DNA of 64,000 nt from positions 62,001 to 126,000 of the forward strand of contig CABMPP010000004.1 of assembly GCA_902388495.1 (NCBI GenBank), in the 5' to 3' direction. How positions within the stretch are numbered: position 1 is the stretch's first letter; every line of letters begins with the position of its first letter. Shown here piece after piece: positions 47,597 to 55,707 of this stretch. The DNA comes from an uncultured Bacteroides sp. GTDB lineage: Bacteria > Bacteroidota > Bacteroidia > Bacteroidales > Bacteroidaceae. The position numbers and the translations under genes are program-made. The notes under the pieces are model-generated. The model did no database searches, was not told the origin of the DNA, and saw only the letters and a list, made by a program, of their open reading frames with translations.

Positions 47597-47706
47597 TATC
47601 TGCTTCTTCGTCCTTCAGCTTGGGGCTGTTCGGGGGACGGTCGTGGGCTGTATAGCCCTCGTACAAGAACCGTTCGGCCCGAATCCGAAGGACGAAGAAA
47701 CAGATA
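47597..47706. repeat. long imperfect inverted repeat with inner hairpin
   Basis: The 20-nt arms 47597-47616 and 47687-47706 are complementary at 19 of 20 positions, with more pairing outside through a one-base bulge (GGCC versus GGC). Inside, 47645-47658 forms GGGCT/AGCCC with a GTAT loop. No convincing gene lies in 47229-47885. The block marks the border between core genes and the NVEALA island. Confidence 0.7.
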
Positions 47707-47852
47707 AGGCTGAGACGCAAAACAGATAGGGGAAAACTGTATTTAGGACGTTCTGTTCCTTTGTTTTTCCTTTACATTCCGGATGCCTGTATCAGGGAAA
47801 ACTTTTGTTCTGTCAAAATAGTGTCTGGTGGATAGAGTAATACATTTTTTAT

Positions 47853-47860
47853 TATCTTTG
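47853..47860 (+). promoter_or_regulatory. Bacteroides-type -7 box for the first propeller gene
   Basis: TATCTTTG, 71 nt before the ATG at 47931. The -33 element is unclear. Confidence 0.5.
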
Positions 47861-47930
47861 AGACTTCTATAATAGTAAACACATTATGGAAATAAAGAGA
47901 GAGGATTTAAAACTACTAAATTTGATAAAT

Positions 47931-48929
47931 ATGAAAGGATGTTATTACTTATTCATCTCCTTATTCTTGTGGGGGTGTGCAGGAGAGAAGAAACAGAGTG
48001 TAGAATATGCCGATGCAACATATAAGTTGCTGGATGATGAAATAGCGACAACTATGCCGGGGACTTTGCGTGTTGCAGGTGATTTTTTGGTTTGGGAAGA
48101 TCCCTTTGCGCGTGATTATTTTGTACGTGTGCACGAAAAAGCAACCGGGCGTCAAGTAGGAGCGATGGGAAAAGTAGGAGAGGGACCTCGGGAGTTTGTA
48201 ACGGGAGGTATTAATGGAGCATGTATAGACAATCGTTATTTTGCTATGGATATAAATGGTAAAACAAGGGGATTCTTGTCTATTGATAGTTTGGTGCAGG
48301 GGAAGGATCCATTTGTGCCGTTGACCGATCAGGAAAAAGCATCCCGGCCGCCTATGCCGGAATTTGCAAAGGATTTGTATATAGGTATTACAGATGACGA
48401 TGCGGAACATTGTTTTGAAGCCCTATTACATGGTCAGGCTTCTTCGTTTGGCAATTATCCCATTCCGCAAGTGAAACAATATTTAGGGGGAGAGAGAGAA
48501 TATAATGCATCTCGTGGGGTATTTGTCTATTCTTGTTATGATTTCCCTTATTTAGCATTGTATCAGCAGGATGAAGATGAATTTTCATTGGTGTGGGAAT
48601 GGAGAACAGATGATGACGAATACGAGATTCGGAACAATGAGATACTTTTTGACCGCAGGGTAAAAGGCGTTCGGGGACTTTGTATGAGTAAGGATTTTAT
48701 TATTACATTACAACGAGACCGTAGAACGGATGATACGGATGAATCTACAGTGGGAAGAGATGCAAGCAAATGTCCTCGTACAGTTTTCTTGTATGATTAT
48801 GATGGAAATTTAGTGAAGATTGTTGATTTAGGTATTCCCGTAATGCGTATTGCTGCAGAAAGCAAAGATAACACGTTGTATGCTATAGGGGTGAACCCTG
48901 ATTTTGTGTTGGTAAAGTATGAATTGTAG
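47931..48929 (+). CDS. 6-bladed beta-propeller lipoprotein
   Basis: 332 residues from the ATG at 47931, which starts a lipoprotein signal (LFISLFLWGC); an in-frame ATG at 47886 is rejected because it would bury the signal. WD/NHL-like repeats, with the island-wide signature here as GKVGEGPREF (around 80-90). This is the first propeller of the island, with no NVEALA gene upstream. Possible roles are peptide partner or surface binding; no catalytic residues are visible. Confidence 0.82.
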   Translation: MKGCYYLFISLFLWGCAGEKKQSVEYADATYKLLDDEIATTMPGTLRVAGDFLVWEDPFARDYFVRVHEKATGRQVGAMGKVGEGPREFVTGGINGACIDNRYFAMDINGKTRGFLSIDSLVQGKDPFVPLTDQEKASRPPMPEFAKDLYIGITDDDAEHCFEALLHGQASSFGNYPIPQVKQYLGGEREYNASRGVFVYSCYDFPYLALYQQDEDEFSLVWEWRTDDDEYEIRNNEILFDRRVKGVRGLCMSKDFIITLQRDRRTDDTDESTVGRDASKCPRTVFLYDYDGNLVKIVDLGIPVMRIAAESKDNTLYAIGVNPDFVLVKYEL

Positions 48930-48966
48930 AATATTGGTTGGTATAGTGTTGGGGAGTATGTCACTT

Positions 48967-48988
48967 CTTGTCGGTGCATGCCGACAAG
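48967..48988. terminator. hairpin after the first propeller gene
   Basis: CTTGTCGG/CCGACAAG with a TGCATG loop, 38 nt past the stop. No T-run, so it may be a processing or attenuation hairpin. Confidence 0.5.
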
Positions 48989-49019
48989 CCACTCGTGTAT
49001 TACATAACAAGTTGTGATT

Positions 49020-49326
49020 ATGAGAAGTTTTATAGTAATACTTTTTCAGCATTAATACTTTTTTCTTGTGAAGATTCCAAGAGGAAAGGAGTTGCTGCTT
49101 TGTTACAAGGATGGGAGGGGAAAAAGTGAATTCATATTATCTGTTGGCGAAACTTTATACAGAACCGGGTTTTGAGCAGCTGGACAGGTTTGAGGCGATG
49201 AAACAGATTGTCCTGACAAAGGAACTGTCTGTGTCGAATTTTAAACGTTTTATGATAGATATTAAACCTTCAGCAGGATTTCAGTACACAAGGTTTGCTG
49301 TTGATGTGTTTTTGAAGTATTCATAA
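49020..49326 (+). pseudogene. degraded lipoprotein of the thioredoxin-like family
   Basis: An ATG at 49020 opens a lipoprotein signal that continues only if one T is added in the T5 run near 49053 and one A in the A5 run near 49123. The conceptual product then reads FSCEDSKRKG and LLQGWEGKKV, matching the N-termini of the thioredoxin-like proteins at 51928 (LNGWMGKI) and 58872 (LTEWIGKE). The last 71 residues are open from the ATG at 49111 but have no CXXC motif. Probably a decayed member; sequencing errors in homopolymers are the alternative. Confidence 0.55.
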
Positions 49327-49327
49327 T

Positions 49328-49359
49328 TTTGCATTGGTGTTTTTTGCTTGGTATCTTTG
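49328..49359 (+). promoter_or_regulatory. Bacteroides-type promoter of the membrane winged-helix regulator
   Basis: TTTG (49328-49331), 20 nt, TATCTTTG (49352-49359): a full consensus match, 25 nt before the ATG at 49385. Confidence 0.8.
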
Positions 49360-49384
49360 TAAAAATAAAGCATAGGTGGCATCG

Positions 49385-50539
49385 ATGACTGTGAAAAGAT
49401 GGGTATTATTAGGGAGTGGAACTCTTTGTGTGATAATTACGGCAGTGTATTTACATCTGCTGTGGGATGATTTTTCTCAAAAACGGCCAAAGTGGGATGC
49501 ATTGGCAAAGGAAACGTTTGTGGAAGCGTTGAGTCTGGAAGTGAAGAAAAGAGGAGATGTCCCTATACAAGTGATATCTGTCAATTCTCCTAATAAGCAA
49601 ATGTTGGAGGCACCGGTTCCTGAGTCTGTAACCTTGACCAGTGAGTATGGGACACGGATCTACAAAATTCCGAGAGAGAAGTTTGAGCATAGTCTTGTTA
49701 AAGAAGGAATTAAGAGAATGCTGCTTAGTATATTGCTCGAAAAATATCCCATTTCAGTGGATACATTGAATCTGCATTGGGATAGTTTGTTGCTCGAAAA
49801 GGGTATTATTGCGGACACTCGTATCCGATATTCTGTGACCGATTTGTTGGAGCAGACCATTGCTGTTTATTCAAGAAAAGAAGAAAAGCACGTACATGCA
49901 GATAGTTTATTATCCTGCTATATGGGGACTCGTTGTGAAGTGGAAGCAACCGGTTTCATCTCTTATAATCGGTGGGAAATGTTTGGTTGGCGACAGTGGA
50001 TTATATTGTTCCTCCTTTGGTGTGTTTTTTTCTTTTTTATTCTGATATACGAGCGTTTGTTATCTTATTTGCGGTGTAAGTTTCGGAAGAAAGAAATAGT
50101 AGTCAAGGAAAAGGAGATTATAGTTGAAAAAGAAGTCATTGTGGAGAAGAAAGTTCGCTCTGTGGAGGTGGATGCGAAGAATGTGAGGCTTTATGAGTTG
50201 GAAGATGGCGTATTTTTTGATTCGGAGAATATGACCTTATTCAAAGAAGAAGGCGGAATAACGAAAAATGTGGCTCCCCAAATATCTATTCTCTTGAAGT
50301 TGTTTCTTAATGCAGAAGGATATCGTCTGACAGTGGAAGAAATAGATAGGGAAATATGGAACGGAACCGGGGATGCTGAAAAATTGCATACGTTGATGTA
50401 CCGTTTGCGGAAAACCTTGAAAGGAATTTCTTCTTATGTTGTAGCTTTTGAGGGTGATGGGAGTTATCAACTAAAAATCCCCATTTCATCGAGGAAAAAG
50501 CCGTCTCGGAGCCTGAAAGACGCGACTAACCATTACTGA
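49385..50539 (+). CDS. membrane-anchored winged-helix transcriptional regulator
   Basis: 384 residues from the ATG at 49385 (an in-frame GTG at 49376 is alternative). A helix near 7-25, a periplasmic domain to about 198, then a second helix (IILFLLWCVFFFFILIY). A Lys/Glu-rich stalk (EIVVKEKEIIVEKEVIVEKK) leads to a C-terminal OmpR/PhoB-type winged helix (about 275-370: SILLKLFLNAEGYRLTVEEI, LHTLMYRLRKTLKGISS). Topology is ToxR/CadC-like but with the DNA-binding domain C-terminal. It stands ahead of the peptide cassettes and is the likely island regulator, sensing the envelope. Its 3' end is the start of a block repeated at 53452 and 59866. Confidence 0.85.
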   Translation: MTVKRWVLLGSGTLCVIITAVYLHLLWDDFSQKRPKWDALAKETFVEALSLEVKKRGDVPIQVISVNSPNKQMLEAPVPESVTLTSEYGTRIYKIPREKFEHSLVKEGIKRMLLSILLEKYPISVDTLNLHWDSLLLEKGIIADTRIRYSVTDLLEQTIAVYSRKEEKHVHADSLLSCYMGTRCEVEATGFISYNRWEMFGWRQWIILFLLWCVFFFFILIYERLLSYLRCKFRKKEIVVKEKEIIVEKEVIVEKKVRSVEVDAKNVRLYELEDGVFFDSENMTLFKEEGGITKNVAPQISILLKLFLNAEGYRLTVEEIDREIWNGTGDAEKLHTLMYRLRKTLKGISSYVVAFEGDGSYQLKIPISSRKKPSRSLKDATNHY

Positions 50540-50745
50540 TATTCCCCGAAAATACACTTTGGTCACTAATGGTCAGTCATTAAATTTTGAGCGTATATTA
50601 CTTTATGCGTAAGTTTGTCCGTCGAAAATCAGCACAGAAGTATTGTGTGTGAAATATCTAATACGAATATTGAAGATGAAAAAGAGAGTTATTGTAGTCG
50701 GTCTGTTTGCAGTTTGTGCATTTACTGCATTTCATGGGTTTAAAT
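50472..50745 (+). repeat. partial copy (third) of the island repeat block
   Basis: From CTAAAAATCCCCATTTCATC in the 3' end of the regulator gene to the FHGF codons of the mini-peptide, this segment matches 53450-53719 and 59864-60133 closely but not perfectly. It includes the conserved hairpin at 50524-50578, 53500-53553 and 59914-59967 (GACTGACCATTA-type arm with its complement). Confidence 0.85.
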
Positions 50746-50774
50746 ACGATGACTGCTCTTCTAGTGATTGCTAA
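50676..50774 (+). CDS. minimal NVEALA-type peptide lacking the NVEALA motif
   Basis: 32 codons. The first 23 (MKKRVIVVGLFAVCAFTAF, HGFK) match the leader of the peptides at 53651 and 60065 with one substitution. Then KSEKKVNDLLLMNVEALA is absent and a short tail YDDCSSSDC ends the gene. It is either a deletion remnant or a real very small secreted Cys peptide. It is followed by a hairpin and the propeller at 50859, in the standard order. Confidence 0.55.
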   Translation: MKKRVIVVGLFAVCAFTAFHGFKYDDCSSSDC

Positions 50775-50790
50775 TGTATGATTAATTTGT

Positions 50791-50835
50791 GAGATTCGAA
50801 TTATGAGCTCGTTTTTGACTCATAATTTGAATCTC
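50791..50835 (+). terminator. intercistronic hairpin between peptide and propeller
   Basis: A 17-bp stem with one mismatch (GAGATTCGAATTATGAG and CTCATAATTTGAATCTC) and an 11-nt loop, 16 nt after the mini-peptide stop. Possible attenuator. Confidence 0.65.
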
Positions 50836-50858
50836 TAGTTAGCTGAAATTTTAATATT

Positions 50859-51938
50859 ATGGGAAAATATTATCTTGTTATAAGTTTATTGCTCTTCACA
50901 ACATTCTCTTGTTCTAATCGTGAGAAGGTATTAGATACTGAAAAAGTACTTCATCTAGAGAAACCTAATTTTGAGAATTGGGCATCTTTAATTCATTTGG
51001 AAGAAGTGATCTGTTTGGATGAGAATGAGGACTCCTTACTCACTATAGCAAATAAATGTTTGATAAGTGATAAACGTATTTTGTTTTGGGATTATAAAAT
51101 GAAATGTGTGTATGTGTACAATCGCCAAGGAAAGTTTTTATGTACAATAGGCCGTCAAGGAGGTGCAGATTTTGAATGTGTAGACTTACGTGATATTATA
51201 TTTTCTGGTAGACAAAATGAAAGGATAGAACTGCTTGATGTAACAGGAATTCTTATGTATGACACTGAAAATTGTAGTTTTATTAAGAAAAGCAAACTTG
51301 GCATGTCTGATATAACTATGTATTATAAATTTATTCATCTTCAGGATGATGATTATTTGTTTTTCACGGATGTGGGAGAGTATTCCATCTATAATTGGGA
51401 TGGCACAAAATTGCACGGCTTAAGAAAAAGGGAAGGATATCAACTTATAACCAATCGTTTCTGTACTTATGGAATGACTAGTTTGGTTGCACCTGATTAT
51501 GGTCGGTTTGTTATTGATGAGTTTACAGATGGGCTGCTTACCCCTAAATACTATCTTGATTTTGGTAGTGAAGAATTGCCTGAGAGAGAGCTGCCGATAA
51601 CGAGTAGACAATTTGAAAGAATTGATCGGATAGAAGAATATTTTAAATCAATAGTGGATGTGAAAGAGAGTGTAGATTGGCTTTATGCTAAAGTCGTTGG
51701 TCCGTCACAAGTTTATTATGACATATATAGTAATAAAAAAAACGGAGCATTGTGGGCCGGCCCTGCAGATATGAAGTTAGGCTTAAGTATTGTCACTATA
51801 GAAGGCAATTCTTTTTGGGGAATAATATATCCGGAGTATCTTTCAGAGGAATCTTCTTTTTATGCTACTGTTCAGAAGTATATAGATAAAGAAAAATTAG
51901 TTCCTATTCTTGTAAAGTTTGGCGTGTATGAAGAATAG
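50859..51938 (+). CDS. 6-bladed beta-propeller lipoprotein
   Basis: 359 residues. Lipoprotein signal with lipobox Cys at about 18 (LLFTTFSCSN). Repeats of the propeller type (VYVYNRQGKFLCTIGRQGG), with the signature region degenerate (GRQGGADFEC). It follows a mini-peptide and is itself overlapped by 11 nt at its 3' end by the truncated thioredoxin-like gene at 51928, so translation was once coupled. Confidence 0.8.
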   Translation: MGKYYLVISLLLFTTFSCSNREKVLDTEKVLHLEKPNFENWASLIHLEEVICLDENEDSLLTIANKCLISDKRILFWDYKMKCVYVYNRQGKFLCTIGRQGGADFECVDLRDIIFSGRQNERIELLDVTGILMYDTENCSFIKKSKLGMSDITMYYKFIHLQDDDYLFFTDVGEYSIYNWDGTKLHGLRKREGYQLITNRFCTYGMTSLVAPDYGRFVIDEFTDGLLTPKYYLDFGSEELPERELPITSRQFERIDRIEEYFKSIVDVKESVDWLYAKVVGPSQVYYDIYSNKKNGALWAGPADMKLGLSIVTIEGNSFWGIIYPEYLSEESSFYATVQKYIDKEKLVPILVKFGVYEE

Positions 51939-52083
51939 ATTGTATTTAGCTCTTTTCTTGTTGTGTCTTGCTTCATGTAAACAGTTAGATAAAGAACGGC
52001 TTGTCAAGTCCGTATTGAATGGGTGGATGGGTAAAATTATCATAATACCTGATTCAACATGTTTTTCATCACGGAAAGAATAA
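51928..52083 (+). pseudogene. truncated thioredoxin-like lipoprotein
   Basis: 51 codons. Signal and lipobox (FLLCLASCKQ), then LVKSVLNGWMGKIIIIPDST, like the N-terminus of the proteins at 58872 and 55130. The frame runs directly into the conserved leader sequence of an NVEALA gene (CGGAAAGAATAAC) and stops. It is a deletion fusion, and the whole CXXC domain is gone. Confidence 0.65.
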
Positions 52084-52115
52084 CTTTTATATTAACCCAT
52101 AAAAACAAGGAAAAA

Positions 52116-52133
52116 ATGGGAAAGAAACTGTAA
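52116..52133 (+). pseudogene. start of an NVEALA peptide gene, cut after five codons
   Basis: The conserved leader 52074-52115 is followed by ATG GGA AAG AAA CTG TAA. The same MGKKL start opens the peptides at 61301 and 63381. A stop replaces the next codon, so only a remnant remains before the propeller gene at 52180. Confidence 0.6.
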
Positions 52134-52179
52134 CATGCCGTTATGTTTACTAAGTAGATAATCTTAATTTATTTAGACT

Positions 52180-53319
52180 ATGAAAAAGTTTAATTTTATA
52201 ATAGCAATATTTGTTCTGCTCACTTGTTCCTGTTCCCCTTCCTTGCAGAAAGAGGTCTCTCCTGCCAATGTCGTAGACATAGATATAAGCAAATGTGAAG
52301 ATCTGGATGCCGAAAAGTATTTTGACAAGATTAGGTATGTAGCATTGGAAACCACTACAGACGCACTTATCGGCGAGTTTACCAAAATATATCTGACGGA
52401 TGGATATATCGTTGTTTTCGATCAGAAATCAATGGCTGTTTTTCTGTTTGGTGCCGATGGCAAGTTCATCAGGAAGATTGGCGAGAAAGATGAAGGACCG
52501 GATGAATATCTGTTTATAAATGATATTCAGTTTGACAAAGAACAGATGTTGATATTTGCGCATGAGAGATTCCAAAATTGTATCTATACTTATGATTTGG
52601 AAGGAAATTTGCTGGATAGAAGTCAGAAAGCAGTGGTCCACTTCAACTCCTTCTTCAAGAGCAAAGAGGGCGTTTGGGTATATAGTTGTTTTAGCAAGGA
52701 TAATCCGGAACATTATAATCTGACCCTCTTAAGTGCTGATTTGCAGAATATAGAAAAACAATATTTTCCACAAAGTGAATTTGTAAATGTAACATTCTCT
52801 TCTACATTTGTATGCGATGGGCACGGAAGGGTATTTTTCTACTATCCGTCGAGCAACATCATCCATGAGATTATCGGTACGGATGTTGAGCCTTTTCTGC
52901 AAGTCGATTTTGGAGATGCTACATTACCCTATGACAGGATTGTCAAGACAAGGAATATGGAGGATTATGACAAGCTGCTTTCCGCAACAGATTACTTGGG
53001 AAACATCAACCGATGTTTTGTGAATCGTGATAGGCTTTTCTTCTCATTTTCCGGTGTAGGATTGGGCACATCAAACAGTTACAACTGTTACTATGACCTG
53101 AACTCGGGGGAAAGAAACGTGTTCAGCAATCCTTTTATGCAGCCGGCTAAATATCCCATCTCCACAAACTTATTGTATGCCACGGACACCATACTGGTTT
53201 ATCCCGTTTATCCGTCTATATTTTCAGAAGACAGCTTTGTTGAACTGAGTAAGCAACTGTCCACCGATATACAGTTTGATTCTAATCCTATTTTAGCAAT
53301 CTGCCCATTGATGAAATAA
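52180..53319 (+). CDS. 6-bladed beta-propeller lipoprotein
   Basis: 379 residues. Lipobox in FVLLTCSCSP. Signature GEKDEGPDEY near 105, and WD-like repeats such as YIVVFDQKSMAVFLFGADGK. An NVEALA remnant precedes it. Ten nucleotides after its stop the 939-bp duplicated block begins, which carries the last codons of a DUF1573 gene that is not otherwise present here, so the junction is a recombination scar. Confidence 0.83.
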   Translation: MKKFNFIIAIFVLLTCSCSPSLQKEVSPANVVDIDISKCEDLDAEKYFDKIRYVALETTTDALIGEFTKIYLTDGYIVVFDQKSMAVFLFGADGKFIRKIGEKDEGPDEYLFINDIQFDKEQMLIFAHERFQNCIYTYDLEGNLLDRSQKAVVHFNSFFKSKEGVWVYSCFSKDNPEHYNLTLLSADLQNIEKQYFPQSEFVNVTFSSTFVCDGHGRVFFYYPSSNIIHEIIGTDVEPFLQVDFGDATLPYDRIVKTRNMEDYDKLLSATDYLGNINRCFVNRDRLFFSFSGVGLGTSNSYNCYYDLNSGERNVFSNPFMQPAKYPISTNLLYATDTILVYPVYPSIFSEDSFVELSKQLSTDIQFDSNPILAICPLMK

Positions 53320-53329
53320 TTTGTTAAGT

Positions 53330-54268
53330 GGAAATGCAAAATAAGTAAGGAAACCCTATGACGAAGAAGCTGAAACAGATGCCGAAGTGGCTGAATGGGA
53401 TTGTGAACCTGGCTTTCTATTGTGCCTGCTCTAAAGGTATCATTAGCTAAAAATCCCCATTTCATCGAAGAAAAAACCGTCTCGGAGCCTGAAAAGCAAG
53501 ACTGACCATTACTGACATTCCCCGAAAATACACTTGGTCACTAATGGTCAGTCATTAAATTTTGAGCGTATATTACTTTATGCGTAAGTTTGTCCGTCGA
53601 AAATCAGCACAGAAGTATTGTGTGTGAAATATCTAATACGAATATTGAAGATGAAAAAGAGAGTTATTGTAATCGGTCTGTTTGCAGTTTGTGCATTTAC
53701 TGCATTTCATGGGTTTAAATCAGAAAAGAAGGTGAATGACCTGCTTCTTATGAATGTAGAAGCATTGGCGTATGACGAAAGTGATGTCCCAATAAGATGT
53801 GCCGGGACGGGAAGTGTGGATTGTCCCGGAACACAAATTAAAGTTCAGTACGTAGTAGAAGGTTATAGTCTTGAAGAACTCTATTAACATATTGTTCCTA
53901 TTTCTTTTGCTGGCAGCATGCACATCTGCGCCAGTGCAAAAAGGAATGTTTTATGCCGATTTTCCGGAAACACTGGAACTGCGAGGCGAGACAATTCCGT
54001 TGGACACCGCTTTGTTCCGTTATCCTTTTCGTGTTCGGGTGCAAGGTGATAAAGCTGTGGTGCTTGATTTGCATGGAGCGGACCATTTCTTTCAAGTTTT
54101 CCATTACCCCGATGGAATCTATTTGACTTCTTTCGGCAAGCGGGGAGATTCTCCCGAAGAATTGGTTTCTGCCGAAAATATTCGATGGAATAGGGGATTT
54201 TTGTGGGCACTCGATGCAAATAAGTCAGAATTGGTTAGGTTTGGATTTGCTTTGTCCGGTGATTCACT
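53330..54268 (+). repeat. 939-bp exact direct repeat, copy A
   Basis: I could find no difference from 59744-60682 (offset 6414). In order it holds the last four codons of a DUF1573 gene, a 30-codon orphan ORF (53358-53450), and the 3' end of the winged-helix regulator gene with its hairpin (53500-53553). The complete NVEALA gene 53651-53887 and the first 132 codons of the propeller at 53871 complete the block. It arose by duplication or gene conversion between cassettes. Confidence 0.92.
53651..53887 (+). CDS. NVEALA-family secreted peptide
   Basis: 78 residues from the ATG at 53651 (an upstream TTG adds 11). Signal-like hydrophobic segment VIVIGLFAVCAFTAFHGF, then NVEALA at about 35-40, then a tail with two Cys (IRCAGTGSVDCPG) and no Cys after that. 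The Pfam NVEALA family is small Bacteroides proteins of unknown function. The stop lies 17 nt inside the start of the propeller gene at 53871, so the two are coupled. Identical to 60065-60301. Confidence 0.85.
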   Translation: MKKRVIVIGLFAVCAFTAFHGFKSEKKVNDLLLMNVEALAYDESDVPIRCAGTGSVDCPGTQIKVQYVVEGYSLEELY

Positions 54269-54929
54269 ACTTCGCCAAGAAGCAGTACCCCTGGATAAAG
54301 AGATTCTTAGGGCGTTGGATTTTGTGCAATACGATGATTCTGCTTTTATCGTTCCCGATTATTCGGGGAATAGTCGTTTCTGCATGGTCAATCGACAGGG
54401 TAAGTTGCTTCGCAAGATGGGAGCTATACCCTCTGTCGATGAAGATGCTTTGAAGAATGCCCGTCCTGCCTTGGCGCAGGCATGGCGTAGCTTCATCGAC
54501 TATAATCCCCGAAACGGGGTGCTTGCCGCAGTGACCCAACTGGGCGAAGTAATCGAAGTCTATAACCTGAAGGACAGTACGCACGTGGTACGCATCGGCC
54601 CACACGGCGAACCGGAGTTCCAGGTTTCGCAAGGCTACGGCATACCTACGGGCATCATGGGATTCAGTGATGTACAGGTTACGGACAGTGCCATCTATGC
54701 GGTTTTCCACGGACGTTCGTTCAAGGAAATTGCACGAAGTGCACAGAAAGGCATTGATTTGCCGGACGGCGGACAGTACATCTATGTGTTTAGTCTGTCG
54801 GGTGAACCGCTCCGCAAGTATGTGCTGGACCATTATATATATGGTATAAGTGTGGATGAGCAGAAGGGTATTATCACGGCTACGGATGTGAACAAGGATG
54901 AGCCGATAATTGAATATAGAATGAAATGA
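53871..54929 (+). CDS. 6-bladed beta-propeller lipoprotein, TTG start
   Basis: 352 residues. The only start that keeps the lipoprotein signal (LFLFLLLAACTSAP) is TTG at 53871, inside the peptide gene. Signature GKRGDSPEEL near 90. C-terminal strand GIITATDVNKDEPIIEYRMK recurs in the remnant at 63029. This is the intact counterpart of the pseudogene at 60285-61116. Its base composition is clearly less AT-rich than the genes at 55130-58833. Confidence 0.84.
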   Translation: MKNSINILFLFLLLAACTSAPVQKGMFYADFPETLELRGETIPLDTALFRYPFRVRVQGDKAVVLDLHGADHFFQVFHYPDGIYLTSFGKRGDSPEELVSAENIRWNRGFLWALDANKSELVRFGFALSGDSLLRQEAVPLDKEILRALDFVQYDDSAFIVPDYSGNSRFCMVNRQGKLLRKMGAIPSVDEDALKNARPALAQAWRSFIDYNPRNGVLAAVTQLGEVIEVYNLKDSTHVVRIGPHGEPEFQVSQGYGIPTGIMGFSDVQVTDSAIYAVFHGRSFKEIARSAQKGIDLPDGGQYIYVFSLSGEPLRKYVLDHYIYGISVDEQKGIITATDVNKDEPIIEYRMK

Positions 54930-54935
54930 AATAAA

Positions 54936-55085
54936 GGAACGGATGGTTAACGTTTATTGGATATTGCGCACCATCCATTCCATAACCCACTAAAGAAAGG
55001 AGGTCACGGCAAAGGTACATATTTAATTTGAAGAAGCAACGTGTTTGCTTTTTCCGTTGAAACGATAGATACGGATTTTTATATA
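54936..55085 (+). promoter_or_regulatory. conserved leader element upstream of a peptide cassette, copy 1
   Basis: Hairpin 54936-54981 (GGAACGGATGGT with ACCATCCATTCC, one mismatch). Then AGAAAGGAGGT at 54994-55004, then a small AAGCAA/TTGCTT hairpin. Copies are at 61123 and 63199. Here it is followed by the thioredoxin-like gene rather than an NVEALA gene, and the last part of the element is missing. Confidence 0.75.
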
Positions 55086-55129
55086 AGAAAGTAAAGTTGA
55101 TGTGTAAGACCTATTTTAAAAATAACATT

Positions 55130-55696
55130 ATGAAGTATATGCTAATGTTCTTTAAATCTGTTTGCTTATTCTTGTTTCTATTATCTATAAGTGGATGTAT
55201 GGAAAAACATTGTAGTAATATTAAGGAAGCGAGCAAGTGGAAAGGGAAACAGTTAATTCTTCCAGCGAAAAATTGTTACTCGCAATTTGGGCGTGACTCT
55301 GTTATTTATGATATAGCTAATTCCTCATATAAAATATTAGTGCTTATAGGTAAAGAGGAATGTATTAGTTGTAAGTTCAATATTGGTAATTGGAAAAATC
55401 TTATTTTAGAAGTTGATTCCATAACTTCTTCTAAAACAGAGTTCATTATTATTATGGAACCATTATACCAACGTGAGATCTATACAATGCTAAAATCATA
55501 CAATTTCTTAACTCCCATTTGTATAGATAATAATTGCTTGTTTAGAAAAACTAACAAAATGAGTGATTCCGAATCTCACGTTTGGTTAGTTGATCCCAAT
55601 AATAGAATTATTAATATAGGCGATCCTACTATCAATAAGAATGTTTACAATGATTATTTAAATATGATAAATAGTCACTATTTGTTTAACGATTAA
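55130..55696 (+). CDS. thioredoxin-like lipoprotein
   Basis: 188 residues from the ATG at 55130, which starts the signal peptide (LFLFLLSISGC); an upstream TTG/ATG is rejected. A thioredoxin/TlpA-like fold is suggested by GKEECISCKFNIGNWKNLIL, with the CXXC at the N-terminus of a helix, and by the cis-Pro-side strand HVWLVDPNNRIINIGDP. The protein may reduce or isomerise disulfides of the Cys-containing NVEALA tails (inference). Very AT-rich. Directly upstream, by 11 nt, of the peptide at 55708. Confidence 0.78.
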   Translation: MKYMLMFFKSVCLFLFLLSISGCMEKHCSNIKEASKWKGKQLILPAKNCYSQFGRDSVIYDIANSSYKILVLIGKEECISCKFNIGNWKNLILEVDSITSSKTEFIIIMEPLYQREIYTMLKSYNFLTPICIDNNCLFRKTNKMSDSESHVWLVDPNNRIINIGDPTINKNVYNDYLNMINSHYLFND

Positions 55697-55707
55697 TTAA
55701 TTTACTT

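Noticed and set aside
47516..47707. Small ORFs in the nagB-island gap
   Set aside because: They overlap the inverted-repeat arms on both strands, show no signal or domain, and follow two terminators.
48967..48988. Operator palindrome for the regulator at 49385
   Set aside because: The near-palindrome lies past the stop of the preceding gene and more than 350 nt from the regulator promoter; a hairpin is the simpler reading.
52180..53319. Propellers as sialidases, lactonases or other propeller enzymes
   Set aside because: No Asp-box repeats or metal/catalytic residues were found; the shared signature is the GxGPGEY type of the 6-bladed lipoprotein family.
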